Below are positions 46,724 through 57,905 of a stretch of DNA of 64,000 nt, piece by piece. How positions within the stretch are numbered: position 1 is the first letter of the stretch; each line of letters starts with the position of its first letter. Source of the DNA: Phycomyces nitens (taxonomy: Eukaryota > Mucoromycota > Mucoromycetes > Mucorales > Phycomycetaceae); contig JAHRBC010000004.1 of the NCBI GenBank assembly GCA_022702545.1, positions 2,604,001-2,668,000 of the forward strand. The letters are read 5' to 3'. Position numbers and translations under genes: made by a program. The notes under the pieces are model-generated. The model did not search any database. It saw only the letters and a list, made by a program, of their open reading frames with translations, and was not told the origin of the DNA.

Positions 46724-47955
46724 CATCCCAGGAGCAGTTACACACCAGGCTCACGTACAACTCATACTACAGCAGTGATAACCGACCATTAAGCAATAAA
46801 AATTAATAAAATAAGGGAGCTAGAATGATAGCTATATAAACCACCATAATATTCTCTCTTTAATAAATAACACTCTCACAGTATCTACAAGTTTCCAACC
46901 CCAAATTACTACAGGAAGTAAAGGACTTACATACACACTCATACCACCACTAATAATAGTTGATTTAAACTTTACAAAATATAGTCTACCACACATTCTC
47001 TTTTCTACAGCACTTTATTCATTCAAATCACACCATGTATTAACAAAATAACAGCAAAGTTATTGAGAAATAAAAAGTGTTAATCTAATGAATAAAGACT
47101 TGTACTTTATTATGTCTTTAATGGCAAGTTTTATTTCTTTATGTCACTACACCGATACAAAACAAAATAAAAACGGCAACCATGTGTTCATTCCTTTTAC
47201 ATAGACTATATATTATCGTTAATCTCAACAAAGTTTGGCATCTTCAAACTAAATGCTCATTTCAATAAACAAAGTAACTCTTGAAACTTACAAGACCTCT
47301 CTAGGGTACTGAGACTACCTTGTCAAAGAAAGAGAAATAAATGCGAATTCATGGACTATCATGGATTTTCAACTGCAAGCTAATGAGATGAAATGGACTA
47401 AAATCAGAATAAACGGTAGGTATTTTATTGTAATCTTTACGATTGCTGGTCATGTCGCTATAGTGTACTATATAGCAATATATCTTATGGAGGGTCTCTC
47501 TTGGTTTCAAAGCAAAAAGCCTCTACTCACAGGAATAACCACGAGAAGGTGGAGACCATATATTCCCGCCCCCCAGACCTCAAAATTGTAATTCTACCAA
47601 GTTCTCGCCAAAGTACAGCATCGCAGCAGCTTTGTCTTCGGGCTATGTCACTGCTCAGTCTTCCAGCACTGTCAAGGGTCGGTCTTCAGCTATCCTCAAT
47701 GTTAGTCCTTTAGCGCCGTTCAATGCAAGTCTTCTTTCTTTGTCCAATCCAAGTCTTCTGCGCCATTCAGTCCAAAGTCTTTTTGCCTTGCTTGATCCTC
47801 GCTTGCTTGCTTTGCCCAATTTCAATTTCTTTGTTCATTCGGTACTTGTCTTTTTACTTTGTTCAAGTTCATTGTCAAATTTTAACGGATTCCGTACATT
47901 CAATTTTTTTTTAAATGGTCGATAATTTGGAAACCAAGCCTCACAAGCGCCCTAG
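46724..47955. other. 3' flank of the gypsy-like element (right arm)
   Basis: Mirror of 33,238-34,468. AT-rich; the plus frame 47,632-47,925 is hydrophobic and not recognised. A purine-rich AAATAAGGGAGCTAG near 46,808 could be a polypurine tract, but no LTR follows that matches the leader. Confidence 0.3.
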
Positions 47956-48225
47956 AGGAAAGAACATCTACTCATATGCTTGCAACTCCCCTTAGGACTA
48001 TCTGTCCTACAGGCATAAGGTACGTCTTCCCTGATTCTTACCATATAGCAATATATGACTTTGTATATTTCCTTCTTAAGGGCCCGTTTTATTGGGCTAT
48101 TCCAAAAGATGAAAATATACTAAAGGCATACGCTGCTGCATAGGATACAGCAAAAGTCATACCTTATGCCTGTAGGACAGATAGTCCTAAGGGGAGCTGC
48201 AAGCACATGAGTTGGTGTTCTTTCC
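47956..48225. repeat. foldback (MITE-like) element (right arm)
   Basis: Mirror of 32,968-33,237: inverted repeats at 47,956-48,022 and 48,159-48,225 around a 136-bp centre. Confidence 0.65.
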
Positions 48226-48812
48226 TGGAGGACTCCTGTGGACCATCGTCTTTCATTATATCATCTTTAACATTTTGGACATCTAGAGAAAGATAATACA
48301 TATATTAGTACATGTTCTTCATCATAAATCACAAGAGATCAACAGGTACTTACAGTTCAAATTGTATAAAGGATGCTACCACCACTTTAACCACCGAAGG
48401 CGTCTTTCGAGAGATCTTCCTTCTTGCGGAGGGCGCCTTTTTTTAGCACTCCTCCTTTTTTTCTTGATCGTTTGAAATTTCATTTCAATTCTTCTTTGAA
48501 TCAAACTCATAATTGGATTCGTAAGGAACGGCATTGATCTTGTCATCAAACTCGGGAAGCAAACTTGGAATCAAATTTGGCAATCCAACTTGGTACTAAA
48601 CTCGACTTTGGACTTGGTCTTGAACTTTGAAATCCAACTCGACATTGAACTCGGCTTCCAGACTAGACACTGAACTGTGCTTTGGAATGCACTAAATAGC
48701 TGTATACCTTACCTTGAGCCATACATTGGACTTTACAACAAACATAGCACTGGACTTTGCATTAAACTTTGCATTGGACTTGGTGTCGAACTTGGCAGGT
48801 ATACAATTGTTT
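48226..48812. other. degenerate minisatellite stretch (right arm)
   Basis: Mirror of 32,381-32,967: many short words such as ACTTGG, TTGGACTT and AACTCG, no ORF. Confidence 0.35.
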
Positions 48813-49182
48813 GGATCAGTCACCTGTAATCATATTGATGGTGAGCATTCATACTTTTTTCGAGTCAGCGTTTTGACTTTACCTTGACTGTGGGACTCTG
48901 CCCATGGTCTGGATTCCGTCTTTTGGAATCGACTCGGAAATGGGTCTATACCCTTCCTTGATTTCAGCCATCTATAATAATTTTGACAGTGAGTATTCAT
49001 GGTTGGTTAGAGCCAGCGTCTTGATTTTACCTTGACTGTGGGTCTCTGCCCATGGTTTGTATTCCACTCTTTGGAATCGGCTTTGGAGTGGGTCTATACC
49101 CTTGCTTGCTTTCAGTCATCTATAATCATTTTGACAGTGAGTATTTATGATTGGTTAGAGCCAGCGTTTTTACGTTACCTTG
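48813..49182 (-). repeat. 148-bp tandem repeat with intron-exon-like units (right arm)
   Basis: Mirror of 32,011-32,380, reading as intron plus exon on the minus strand. No difference from the left copy was noticed. Confidence 0.7.
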
Positions 49183-51542
49183 ACTGAGAATATTTATCAT
49201 GGGTTGATATTGGCTTGCATTTCGGGGATCTCTTGTTGATCCCTGTTCATACACCGGCTGGGGTATGAACAGATTGTATTCTTTGTTTTGTTGCCATGGA
49301 TGATAGGATTTGACAGCCGGATTTTTTTTTCTTGATTTAAACGGGACAGACGGTACACGGGGTAATACAATCCACCACAGCCACCACCTCCACCAGCAGG
49401 ACCAGCAAGACTACCAACAAAGGGAAAAGGGAACCGCCAACAGAAGCCATGTGCCACTCGAGCGATGTGTCAACCACAATGGGCTGGACAATCAACGGCA
49501 GACGGATGACCAGACTTGGTTGACCCAAGGCCCTATACAGGCACAAAGGCACTGTAAGTCTTTGGGCGAGAGAATTACGACTAGCGTACTCAACGGCCTG
49601 CCGTTAGCAAAAACCATTCTTCACTCTCACTGGCATCCTCCAAATGGTGTCCTCTTGTAGTACATAGGCCGGGATAAGGAAACTAAAAATCATTTATATA
49701 GTTAGTATCCACCATAGCATAAAATACAGTATAATGGAACAAGTACTTATCTTAATGGTTCTACTTGATGCTGTCACAATCATACGGATTTGAGGGACAA
49801 TACCATCTGGTGCCGTATCGCTGCTTGGGTTCACACTGTTCTGTTGGGAGCTCCCTCGTAGATTGCTGGTAGCCTATAAAGTCCCGCCAGTGTTAGTGGT
49901 GTTTGTATGGATTGTCTTACCCCTGATTTTCTTGATGTCCCGTATTTGATTTCTTGGTGAATCGGATGCTTCGTATATGTTCTTGATCGCAGTAGAGGTC
50001 CAAGCATCCCTTTCCCTCAGCCCAGCGAGATGGCGAGACTCTGGGCTGAACTCTCTTGAGTTGAATGGTTCCTTTGTTCTTGACGATACCTTGTTTGGAT
50101 TTCTTGATAGTGAACCCGGTACGCTGATGATGTCTTGAATGTTTCGGAACCTGGGAAATGGATACTTGTACGTACTGGTCTCGATCATGCTCAGGGATGG
50201 CAGCCACGACAATTGAATCGTCTTGGATATCTTTTGTGTCGGCTTATTTTGCCTTGGATCGGTAGGCTGTAAGCTGACTTGGCTGTGTAGGCTTCATTGG
50301 CTGACTTGGCTGTGTAGGCTGTATGGGCTCCATTGGCTCCATTGGCTGAATGCAGCCGCCATCCCTTTGCAGAACATATTGTCGACGGAAGCAATTGGTG
50401 CAAAGAGGACCACCTGGTACCAGCATCGATTTGTTGTTTTGTTGGCTGGTCGTATCCGAGATATCTTGGCTTGCGATATAATTCTCGGATCCATTGTTTG
50501 AGGCGGTCATTCTTGCGAGTTTATATGGCCCCGAGAGTAAGGATTGTTCTTGGGCCAATCCACTTGGAATCGTTTGATGCTTGGTTGAGTCGTTCTTGTT
50601 TCGACTGTTGGCCGTGGATATCTGGTGCTACTCTCGAGGCCATCGACGGAAAGATTGTTTCTCCTTAATGACAACTGCCATATATAATATATGGACTTTT
50701 AGTTGTCAATCGCAACCTGCTACTGACAGAAGTAAGCATACTCTGCTCGGTCTGGTCAATCAGTTGATTGTTGCCCATCCAGACCAGTCATTATTCACCT
50801 CAAAGAGGTTGGCACGAAATCTGACTGCAGTTTTCTTGTATTACTTGCAACTGCCTTGGAATCCCATGCTTTCTCTCCCAGTGACAAGTACAGGGCGGAC
50901 TGTCGGAAGTCTTGATGCGTACTTGTCACTGTTGCGATCGAACTACGGTTGGGGTGTCTGTAGAAATCACCTTGTTTTTGCCATCTCGGGTGATTGTGCT
51001 TGTCTGGGCGTGCGTTTGCATAGCTGGACCCAGGAACAGACTCGATGGTACCCCTGTAGCTGATCTTCCGTTATGTCCGTGAGAAACTTTTTGACAATAT
51101 CTTGCTGTCCTTGGCTTGTTTCTCGGGAACCTCTCGAGTGCATTGGCTCTATTCGATGGATTTACCACAATCCAATAGTAGACTCCTCATAGTCCGTAAA
51201 GGACCAATCAGAACCTGGAAGCAAGCTTATGAGATCTTGCAAGAGCCGGCAAGGTCATCCAAAGACTCGAAAAGAATCCAACATGGAGACCAACTCGTTC
51301 GGTCCAGACATAACGGCGTAATGGACACCGTTGCCCCTCAGTATCCATTCTCCCTGGCTCAAGTACAAACCTCAAGCAACCAAGACCTGATAACCAGATC
51401 CGCCAGACAAAGACCCAGCCAGCAACAACCTCTAGAACCGTTCCAGAGACTTGACCAACCGAACCACAATGTTCTAACCGGACCCAGAAACAAAGACCTC
51501 AGCGGCCCAATACGTACCATAACCATCTCTTCCAAATCTTGA
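49183..51542. other. broken, unassigned coding-like region (right arm)
   Basis: Mirror of 29,650-32,010. The frames 51,102-51,542 (+), 50,581-51,063 (+), 50,558-50,244 (-) and 50,207-49,917 (-) recur, as do the in-frame stop and the intron-like 49,921-49,874 interval. One base is missing in a homopolymer near 49,688 relative to the left arm. Function unknown. Confidence 0.35.
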
Positions 51543-52165
51543 CCTCAGACTCGGAAGGAAGTCGACAAGAACCGTACGAACAGAGAGTTCAAGTCAACCC
51601 TACAGCAGTGCAAGCACCACCCTCGAATGTAGACAAACGGCAAATACCAGAGGGAGCCAGGATTGGAAACCAGTCTTGTACCACCGAATGCGACACTCCA
51701 ATGTAGATCTCCACATCTACCTTCTCTTTACTATCTATGCCAAGTCAAGAACTCGGAACCCAACTGCCAGGTGGTACGTGGTGTCAACCTCTAAAGAGAT
51801 CGATAAGCCAGCCCATTTGAGTCTGTAACAGCAGGAACCAAACGTAAAGAGGCTACCTCATGGCTTAACTGAAAGAGACAATGTGAATCACCACAAAGGC
51901 CAACAGAGAAGTACCATGAAAGGTCCGGTCACTCGAGCATCTCCGTGAATCTTCAGAAGCTTCAGAATCAACCTTTGTTACCGGCCGCGTCTGACTGGCA
52001 CCAGGGCCAGCAGACCGATGATGCGTCCACTTGGTGAAACGTACGAGCCTTGGGTCTAGATATCAAAACTTCAGAACGATCGGTTTTGCAGATTCCTTAC
52101 TGCACTTTAGACCCGAGGGTCAAAGTGAGCTCAGTCACCACTAGCCAACTATCCTCGTCTCGGAA
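51543..52165. other. non-coding stretch (right arm)
   Basis: Mirror of 29,027-29,649: stops in all frames. Presumed 3' region of the unassigned gene. Confidence 0.35.
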
Positions 52166-54136
52166 TCACTGACCGGCCTTTGGTCGGAGGGCGTACTTCA
52201 GGAGCTTCTTAGAATCATCCTTGGGGACAAGTACTTTTCCTGGCTCGTCAAATTCAGTCACCTCGCACTTGCGCGCAAAGCGAGAAGTTTTTAGCCTAAC
52301 ATGGATAGGCTGGACGACACGAGCTGTCTCGGGCTCTTCCTCAGCATCCTTTACCTCTTTGCTGCTGGATGCAGCAACAGGTTCGGGAGCCTTGGCCTTC
52401 ACTGGGAAAGGTACCTTGAATTGATCTTCAGGACTCTTGGAAGGTTTTCCCTTGACTGGAAAAGGTGCTTTGAACTGCCCTTCAGGAGCCTTTCCCTTAT
52501 CACGGCTGGCTGCCGCAACAGGTGCTGGCTTTTGAGAAGTGCAGTCTTTCACAGCCTTCTCCCTCTCGGTGCTAAGATCCACGGGCTTGAACACCTTTGC
52601 AAGCATACTGTTGGAGTAAGCCGCTCTGCTCTCCAGCTTTGCATTGGCAGCTCTAGCCTGGTCCAGGATCTTCTGACTGGCGGGCGAAATGACCTTGGAT
52701 TTACCCTTGGGTTTGGAAAACACCATTGGATGCTCCTCGGTCTCATCATCTCCGTCAGCACCTGTCTTCAACCCTCGCATACAGGGCTCCTCCTGCTTCT
52801 TGCCCAGTACTTTGGTAATGCTGGCTTTTTCGCTAGGAATTTCCTGGGCCAAGAATTCTCTAACCGGCATCGATCGGTACTTACCGACTCTCGCATCATC
52901 GTCAGCAACCTGCTGCGGCACACAGGTTGGACCTTTGTTCGTAACAAAATCCTTGCCCGCCGGCTGGGAGGGACCGAACAGGCTGTCCACCGACACGGAT
53001 TTTCGGGCGGGAACCACGGCCTCTTCGCCACAAGAGGTATCGATCATCACCGCATCGTCGTTATGAGGAGCCATGGCAACATCGTCAGTGTCCATAGGCT
53101 CGGAATGATCTGTGGAGAGATCACTTCCAGAAGTACCACCAATTAAGAGAGATCCTTGCGGGTTGAACTCTTCGTTTGAATCCATAATGACATCAGGAAC
53201 ATCATTCAGATCCACATCATCAGTCTCCATCGGCTCAAAAAGAGCCTCGGGAACGGTCTCGCGACCGTGAGTCACTCCTTGCTCGAGAGCTTGGAGCTCA
53301 TCCACCGACCAGTCCATCGGTTGGCGTTCATCCCGTTCTGCAGGACGCACAGGATCCAGAAGTGGAAGCTCATCAAATGAGCACACTTCGGCAGGTGCGT
53401 CTGCCTTGAGCTGGACTTTGGCCACGTCCAGAAACGAATCGCCAAGAGATTCGGCGGGGCAGCTGGTCAACTCCTGGTCACCTATCTCGTCAAGAGATTC
53501 GGCGGGGGAGCTGTTGAGCTCCTGGTCCACCATCTCGTCAAGGAGCTTGACAGAGGCCCTCAGCTTCCTGAGTTCCCCTGAGGACTGGATATCCCAGAAG
53601 ATGTCGAGCGGTACGCTCGGCTCGGTCTCCTCGCAGGTCTCCATGAGCTCATTTGACACATAAGTGCCCAGAGGAGCATGGGTTTCCCCATCAGTACCAG
53701 CCATACCATCGACTGGGAACACTATCACGGAACTGTCACCAGCTGCTACAATAGAGTAACAGCGGTGTGGGATATATCCCCGAACGTCTGCAACAAACGA
53801 CGAGGAAGAGTCCCCTACGTCAATGGATTCCGCGTCCAAAGACGAACCAGCAGATTCCAAGGAATCCGCACGGTTTGACACATGGCCAAGGGTTGTCTTT
53901 TCAGTGTCATTGCTGTGACCCTCGACCAAGCCTTCACCATCAAAGCTTGTCTCGTTCACTGGGGCAGTGTCCATGCGGAATGCAGAGGGACGTCGTTGAG
54001 CAGGTTTGGCCATGCTGAAAGCAGAGGGCAAAGGAGAAGCGGCCAACATCATCATGGGGATAATGAGGCAGATTGGGGCAATAATAGAATAAAGCCATTT
54101 GGCTGTTTGGAGAGCGTTGTAAAGCTTGGGATGCAT
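52166..54136 (-). CDS. unassigned acidic protein with N-terminal hydrophobic segment (intact copy)
   Basis: An uninterrupted 656-codon frame from ATG 54,136, with TATATAAA at 54,193-54,200 upstream. Residues about 12-35 (WLYSIIAPICLIIPMMMLAA) form one strongly hydrophobic segment, a signal peptide or anchor. The rest is rich in Ser, Asp, Glu and Pro and probably unfolded. Two internal repeats are visible: a pair around DQELNSSPAESLDEI / DQELTSCPAESLGD (about residues 205-240), and QFKAPFPVKGK / QFKVPFPVKAK in the C-terminal third. Pieces such as EPMETDDVDLND and EPMDTDDVAMAP also repeat. The C-terminus is basic. No enzyme motif, zinc finger or polymerase motif is present, so it is neither a recognisable gag nor a transposase. 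It may be a cargo gene of the duplicated unit. Function unknown. Confidence 0.6.
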   Translation of the reverse strand: MHPKLYNALQTAKWLYSIIAPICLIIPMMMLAASPLPSAFSMAKPAQRRPSAFRMDTAPVNETSFDGEGLVEGHSNDTEKTTLGHVSNRADSLESAGSSLDAESIDVGDSSSSFVADVRGYIPHRCYSIVAAGDSSVIVFPVDGMAGTDGETHAPLGTYVSNELMETCEETEPSVPLDIFWDIQSSGELRKLRASVKLLDEMVDQELNSSPAESLDEIGDQELTSCPAESLGDSFLDVAKVQLKADAPAEVCSFDELPLLDPVRPAERDERQPMDWSVDELQALEQGVTHGRETVPEALFEPMETDDVDLNDVPDVIMDSNEEFNPQGSLLIGGTSGSDLSTDHSEPMDTDDVAMAPHNDDAVMIDTSCGEEAVVPARKSVSVDSLFGPSQPAGKDFVTNKGPTCVPQQVADDDARVGKYRSMPVREFLAQEIPSEKASITKVLGKKQEEPCMRGLKTGADGDDETEEHPMVFSKPKGKSKVISPASQKILDQARAANAKLESRAAYSNSMLAKVFKPVDLSTEREKAVKDCTSQKPAPVAAASRDKGKAPEGQFKAPFPVKGKPSKSPEDQFKVPFPVKAKAPEPVAASSSKEVKDAEEEPETARVVQPIHVRLKTSRFARKCEVTEFDEPGKVLVPKDDSKKLLKYALRPKAGQ

Positions 54137-55092
54137 TTTGAGTAAACGACTTGAGAAACAGAGAAAAGGGAAAATTGTCAAGACGTCTCTTTTTTATATA
54201 AAAAAAGGCGTTTTCGATTGCGTCAGCAATATCCTTGGCTTGATTATTGAACAGATTGATCCCAAAAGACCATGCTTATCTCTATATTTTACTGCTTTCG
54301 GCAACAGATCGTGGGAGCCATGGCAACGATTCGTGGAAACCAAGGTGACGTGATTGATCTATTGGCTGTAATTAATTCCATGTCAAAATGCGTGTAACAT
54401 CGTGTCAAAATGAACTGTGATGGTAGAGTGTTTGACTGATTATGAGCAAAAGGTAGTTGTTGAGGAAGTAAAGAAGTAAAGAAGTCAAGAAAATTAGACT
54501 TGTTGGTGTTCCCGTAACATTAAGAAGTCCAAGAAGGGCGATTTTGTACTTTGTTTTGTTACGCCGAAATGGTCTGTGCGTTACTTGGAAAGGTGCATTA
54601 GGAACACACAGATAAATTGATAGACACTCGAAAGTCTGCTTTAATAAGTGGCCAAGAAAAAAAAGTAATTTAGAACAGCACAGTCAACGATGGGACATAA
54701 CATCCCCAATAGACTCTTATTAAGACGAGATATATCTGAAATAAATATAAAGTCATGTTTTCCAATTATATGTGGAGCATATCTTGAAAATATATTACAG
54801 CTCTCGAGTTATTTTTATTAAATAAATATATCAGCGATACTACACAAGCTAAACTCAATCATCTTTTATATAAGATAGTATAAAAAAGCCAGTTTAATAA
54901 AGTCATCCCATTACAAAGATCTAAAAAGTCGATATTGGAGAAAAGAGGTTTGTGAGTTATATGGATTTTAACTGTATTGTCTTGCCTACAAATAAAGCTT
55001 GTATAATTTAATTATAAACCTGGATTAGTAACAGTATCCTAATACCTATAGACTTCTTCCCTTGATGCCATAATGACATGAACTGCTTCTCA
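54137..55092 (-). promoter_or_regulatory. upstream region and TATA box of the arm-borne gene (right arm)
   Basis: Mirror of 26,101-27,056: TATATAAA at 54,193-54,200, otherwise AT-rich without a gene. Confidence 0.5.
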
Positions 55093-55378
55093 CATATTTT
55101 AGCCTTTATTATTATTATTTTACTGTTAGTAAAATACACGATCAAACTCGTTGATATCTTTTGGAGCTGGTACTCTTGCCTTTGCCGTATGATTAAGATA
55201 TATGCATTGTTTGTCAGCAGAGAGAATATGTGGGCTATTTGATGCTTAGACTGTTATTGGTCTATTATGATGCTTTTTTTTTAGTTCTTAACTAGTTTCG
55301 ACTTATGACAAGGATTATTGTCTTTTTGGTAGGTAAACTCTCTATCATAAAATTCATTCAAATAATTAAAGAAGCAGC
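55093..55378 (-). repeat. left inverted terminal repeat of a DIRS-like element, also outer end of the right arm
   Basis: Read on the minus strand it matches 58,090-58,350 on the plus strand (AATTATTTGAATGAATTT, CTACCAAAAAGA, AAGTCGAAACTA, TAGCCCACATATT). It therefore forms inverted repeats around the RT-bearing region 55,538-57,520. It also matches 25,815-26,100 of the left arm, with substitutions concentrated in its outermost 180 bp. Confidence 0.7.
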
Positions 55379-55537
55379 AATTGTATGTCGTACCTAACAC
55401 AATTGGTGTTGATTCCGTTACAACTACATATGTGGTATAGGCTCTCCGAGCTGCGCTTTTTTTTTTGAAAATATATATAATAAATTTCTCAATTCCTTTG
55501 TCTCTCATATCTTCTCAAGCCGCGCACTGTGGACTAA

Positions 55538-57520
55538 ATGAATAGCAATAAATTCTCACCAGAGTAGATCCTTGAGGTTATTAAGCTCTGTCAACAAACA
55601 CAACAACGACAGAGAGATTATGAACGAGACGAACTCCCCGAAGAACTCAAAGATTTGAAAGAGTCTTCAATGAAACGTCTCAAATTCAACATTAACAGAT
55701 TCGCAAAAGATACCCTCTATTTTGAGGGTGGTAAATGAACCAAGTCAGGAGCCATCAATCAGATATTCGTCCAAGACCTCGGGAAATATACGATGGATGC
55801 CAATTAAGTTGTATAGGGCAAATACAAGGATGGCAACAAGCTCCGGGTTACTGGGAAGAGTGGCAAGTGAAATCTTCCTTGATCTTAAACATATCAGAGT
55901 CAGATGAGGCAGTGCTAACGACGCAGCCGATCTGGAAGACATCGTCGAGAAATTCAGACGTTTGGCCGTTTATGCGTTTGCTATGGAAAAAGTGTTTTAT
56001 GAAGACGCCAAAGACATTGGTATCCGAAAAATTAAGCTCCCAACAAGAGCAAGATATCTCGAAGATGAAAAAGACAATGGCAAGGACATGGCCTTTGATC
56101 ACGAGTGGGTGGAGAAAATCCAACAAGCAAGATACGAAGGACCAGTTCTTCAAAGTGCAGTAAGCAACAAGAGAGGAGGCAACTTTTTTTTTGGTAAAGG
56201 ACAATTCAATTACTCGCAAAATAACTTTTTGGGAGAGGAAAACTGGCTCCCCTAGGTTGCAGTACACGGCAGTACACACCAGCCAACAACAACATCTCAT
56301 CTAGTATTACATCCAGTTTCTCCAATAAATTCCCAAGTACCGTTTTACACAGACACATCTATAGTTCCACAACAACACTACAACATTCCAATAGATGAAA
56401 TTTCTCCAGGAGGATAATTGAACAATTTTCTAGTAACATGGAAAAACACTATTGATCAACAATGGCCGATAATGGTAGTAGATCAAAGGTACATAATACA
56501 GTAGACGACGTCCCCGATATTGTGAAGAATCAAACCATTGCCATTACCACCAGAAGACCAGAAAGAGGTGGATTTAGCAGTGGAGAAATTCAGGAACTCG
56601 GATGTGATTGAGATACTTTTTACACCAAACGAGAACTACTTGTCCCAGTTCTTTATCGTCAGAGAAACCAAAAAAAAATCGACCGATTCTGGACTGCAAG
56701 CGGATCAATCAATTTATTCAATGACATTCCTTTAAGATGGAAGGAGTGTTTTCCCTGAGATATCATAGAGCCAAGAGACTTAATGACAAAGATAGACTTG
56801 AAAGATGCGTACATAGTTGTACTGGTTTACGAGGAATCCAGACGTTTTCTCACATTTAAACACAAGGGCACAGTGCCACAATACAAGTCGCTCTCATTCG
56901 GAATGAGTGTGGCCCTGAAAGTATTTTCAAAACTCATGAGATATGTAATGGGTCTTATTCGGAAGAAGGGTATCCGACTGGTCAACTACTTGGACAATAT
57001 ATTCATGCTAAAAAAAACCAAGTTGGAGATGGAACAGCAGTCATCTCAGGATATAAGGCACCTAACTTCTCTGGACCATCTGATCAACTGGCAAAAGAGC
57101 GCATTAACACCTTTATACAAACAAGAATTTCTAGGCTTTCTATTCAATACCAAGAACATGGAAATAAAGGTTCCGAGCAAGAATATGTCTAGCTTGAATA
57201 TCCGAGTCAAACAAGCCTTCACACAAGTGAGATCATACCGATGGATTGCCAACTTGTTAAGGAAAATGACGGCTATGATTCCAGCAATAGGAGGATCACT
57301 ACAAAAAGACAAGTACTTATAGAGAGACCTCTCAAGATCACTTCAAGCAAAGTTATCAAGATGGGAAGCATACTGTCCATTATCGCAAGACACCAAAAAG
57401 GAATTGACATGGTGGATGGGAAAAAGAAATACCGTAAACAGGCTTCCGATAAGAAATCCAATATCACTAGCACCACTAGCAGCGGCAGAAGCACTTGGGA
57501 ACCTAGTAAAAAATAAATGA
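55538..57520 (+). pseudogene. degenerate DIRS-type retroelement (gag-like, RT, RNase H start)
   Basis: From the ATG at 55,538 a gag-like charged region continues across in-frame TAG and TGA codons. Pol-like sequence then appears at 56,400-56,760 (YLSQFFIVRETKK, then WRP-like and FKMEGVFSL pieces in shifted frames). The RT core is open at 56,783-57,322: KIDLKDAYIVV, LSFGMSVALKVFSKLMRYVM and NYLDNIFML. That order and wording is typical of DIRS/Ngaro RTs rather than gypsy RTs. The catalytic YLDD reads YLDN, so the second Asp is lost. After a TAG at 57,319, ELTWWMGKRNTVNR fits the DIRS RNase H junction. No tyrosine recombinase is seen; the element is truncated and dead. Confidence 0.75.
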
Positions 57521-57905
57521 GAAAATCTCTTTTTTTCGTCATTAAAGTAAAATTCATATCAGCACCTTTACCATTCCTTTCATCTGCAGCTAAACATATT
57601 GAATTAATGTGTCTTTCTGGAGGCTTATTCATTAGATATTACCGCTATTAGTATGGTAATAATGAATGATTCTTTTTTCTGTCGCTGAACAACTTTTTAA
57701 ATTTCCAGGTGATTGGTTATTTTTTCTGAGGGCGAGCGAACAATTTGTGAAAGTGTATATACAGTTTCAAAGTACTCACTGTCTGCATATATCAAGAATA
57801 AGATCATCATAAAGACATCCCTTTTATTTATACCTCTTGACAGAGCTTATAATTGCTCAAAATTTTTATCGTACCCTTGTATACTGAAAGTTTTTTTATT
57901 GCAGT
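57521..57905. other. 3' part of the DIRS-like element, non-coding
   Basis: 385 bp between the decayed pol and the right terminal repeat. It includes 57,752-57,778, a near copy of the gypsy leader block at 42,335. No ORF worth naming. Confidence 0.4.

Larger units (their letters stand above)
42067..55378 (-). repeat. right arm of giant inverted repeat (13.3 kb)
   Basis: Reverse complement of 25,815-39,126. The inner end starts ATGTGGTGATCC. The outer end is the terminal-repeat sequence also found at 25.8-26.1 kb and 58.1-58.35 kb. Outside the arm, at about 55,379, the sequence no longer matches the left flank and enters the DIRS-like element. Confidence 0.97.

Noticed and set aside
25815..55378. 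Palindrome as a simple hairpin-adapter read artefact
   Set aside because: An artefact of that type would have no 2.9-kb unique spacer and no differing outer flanks with diverged edges. It is kept as a caveat until reads are checked.
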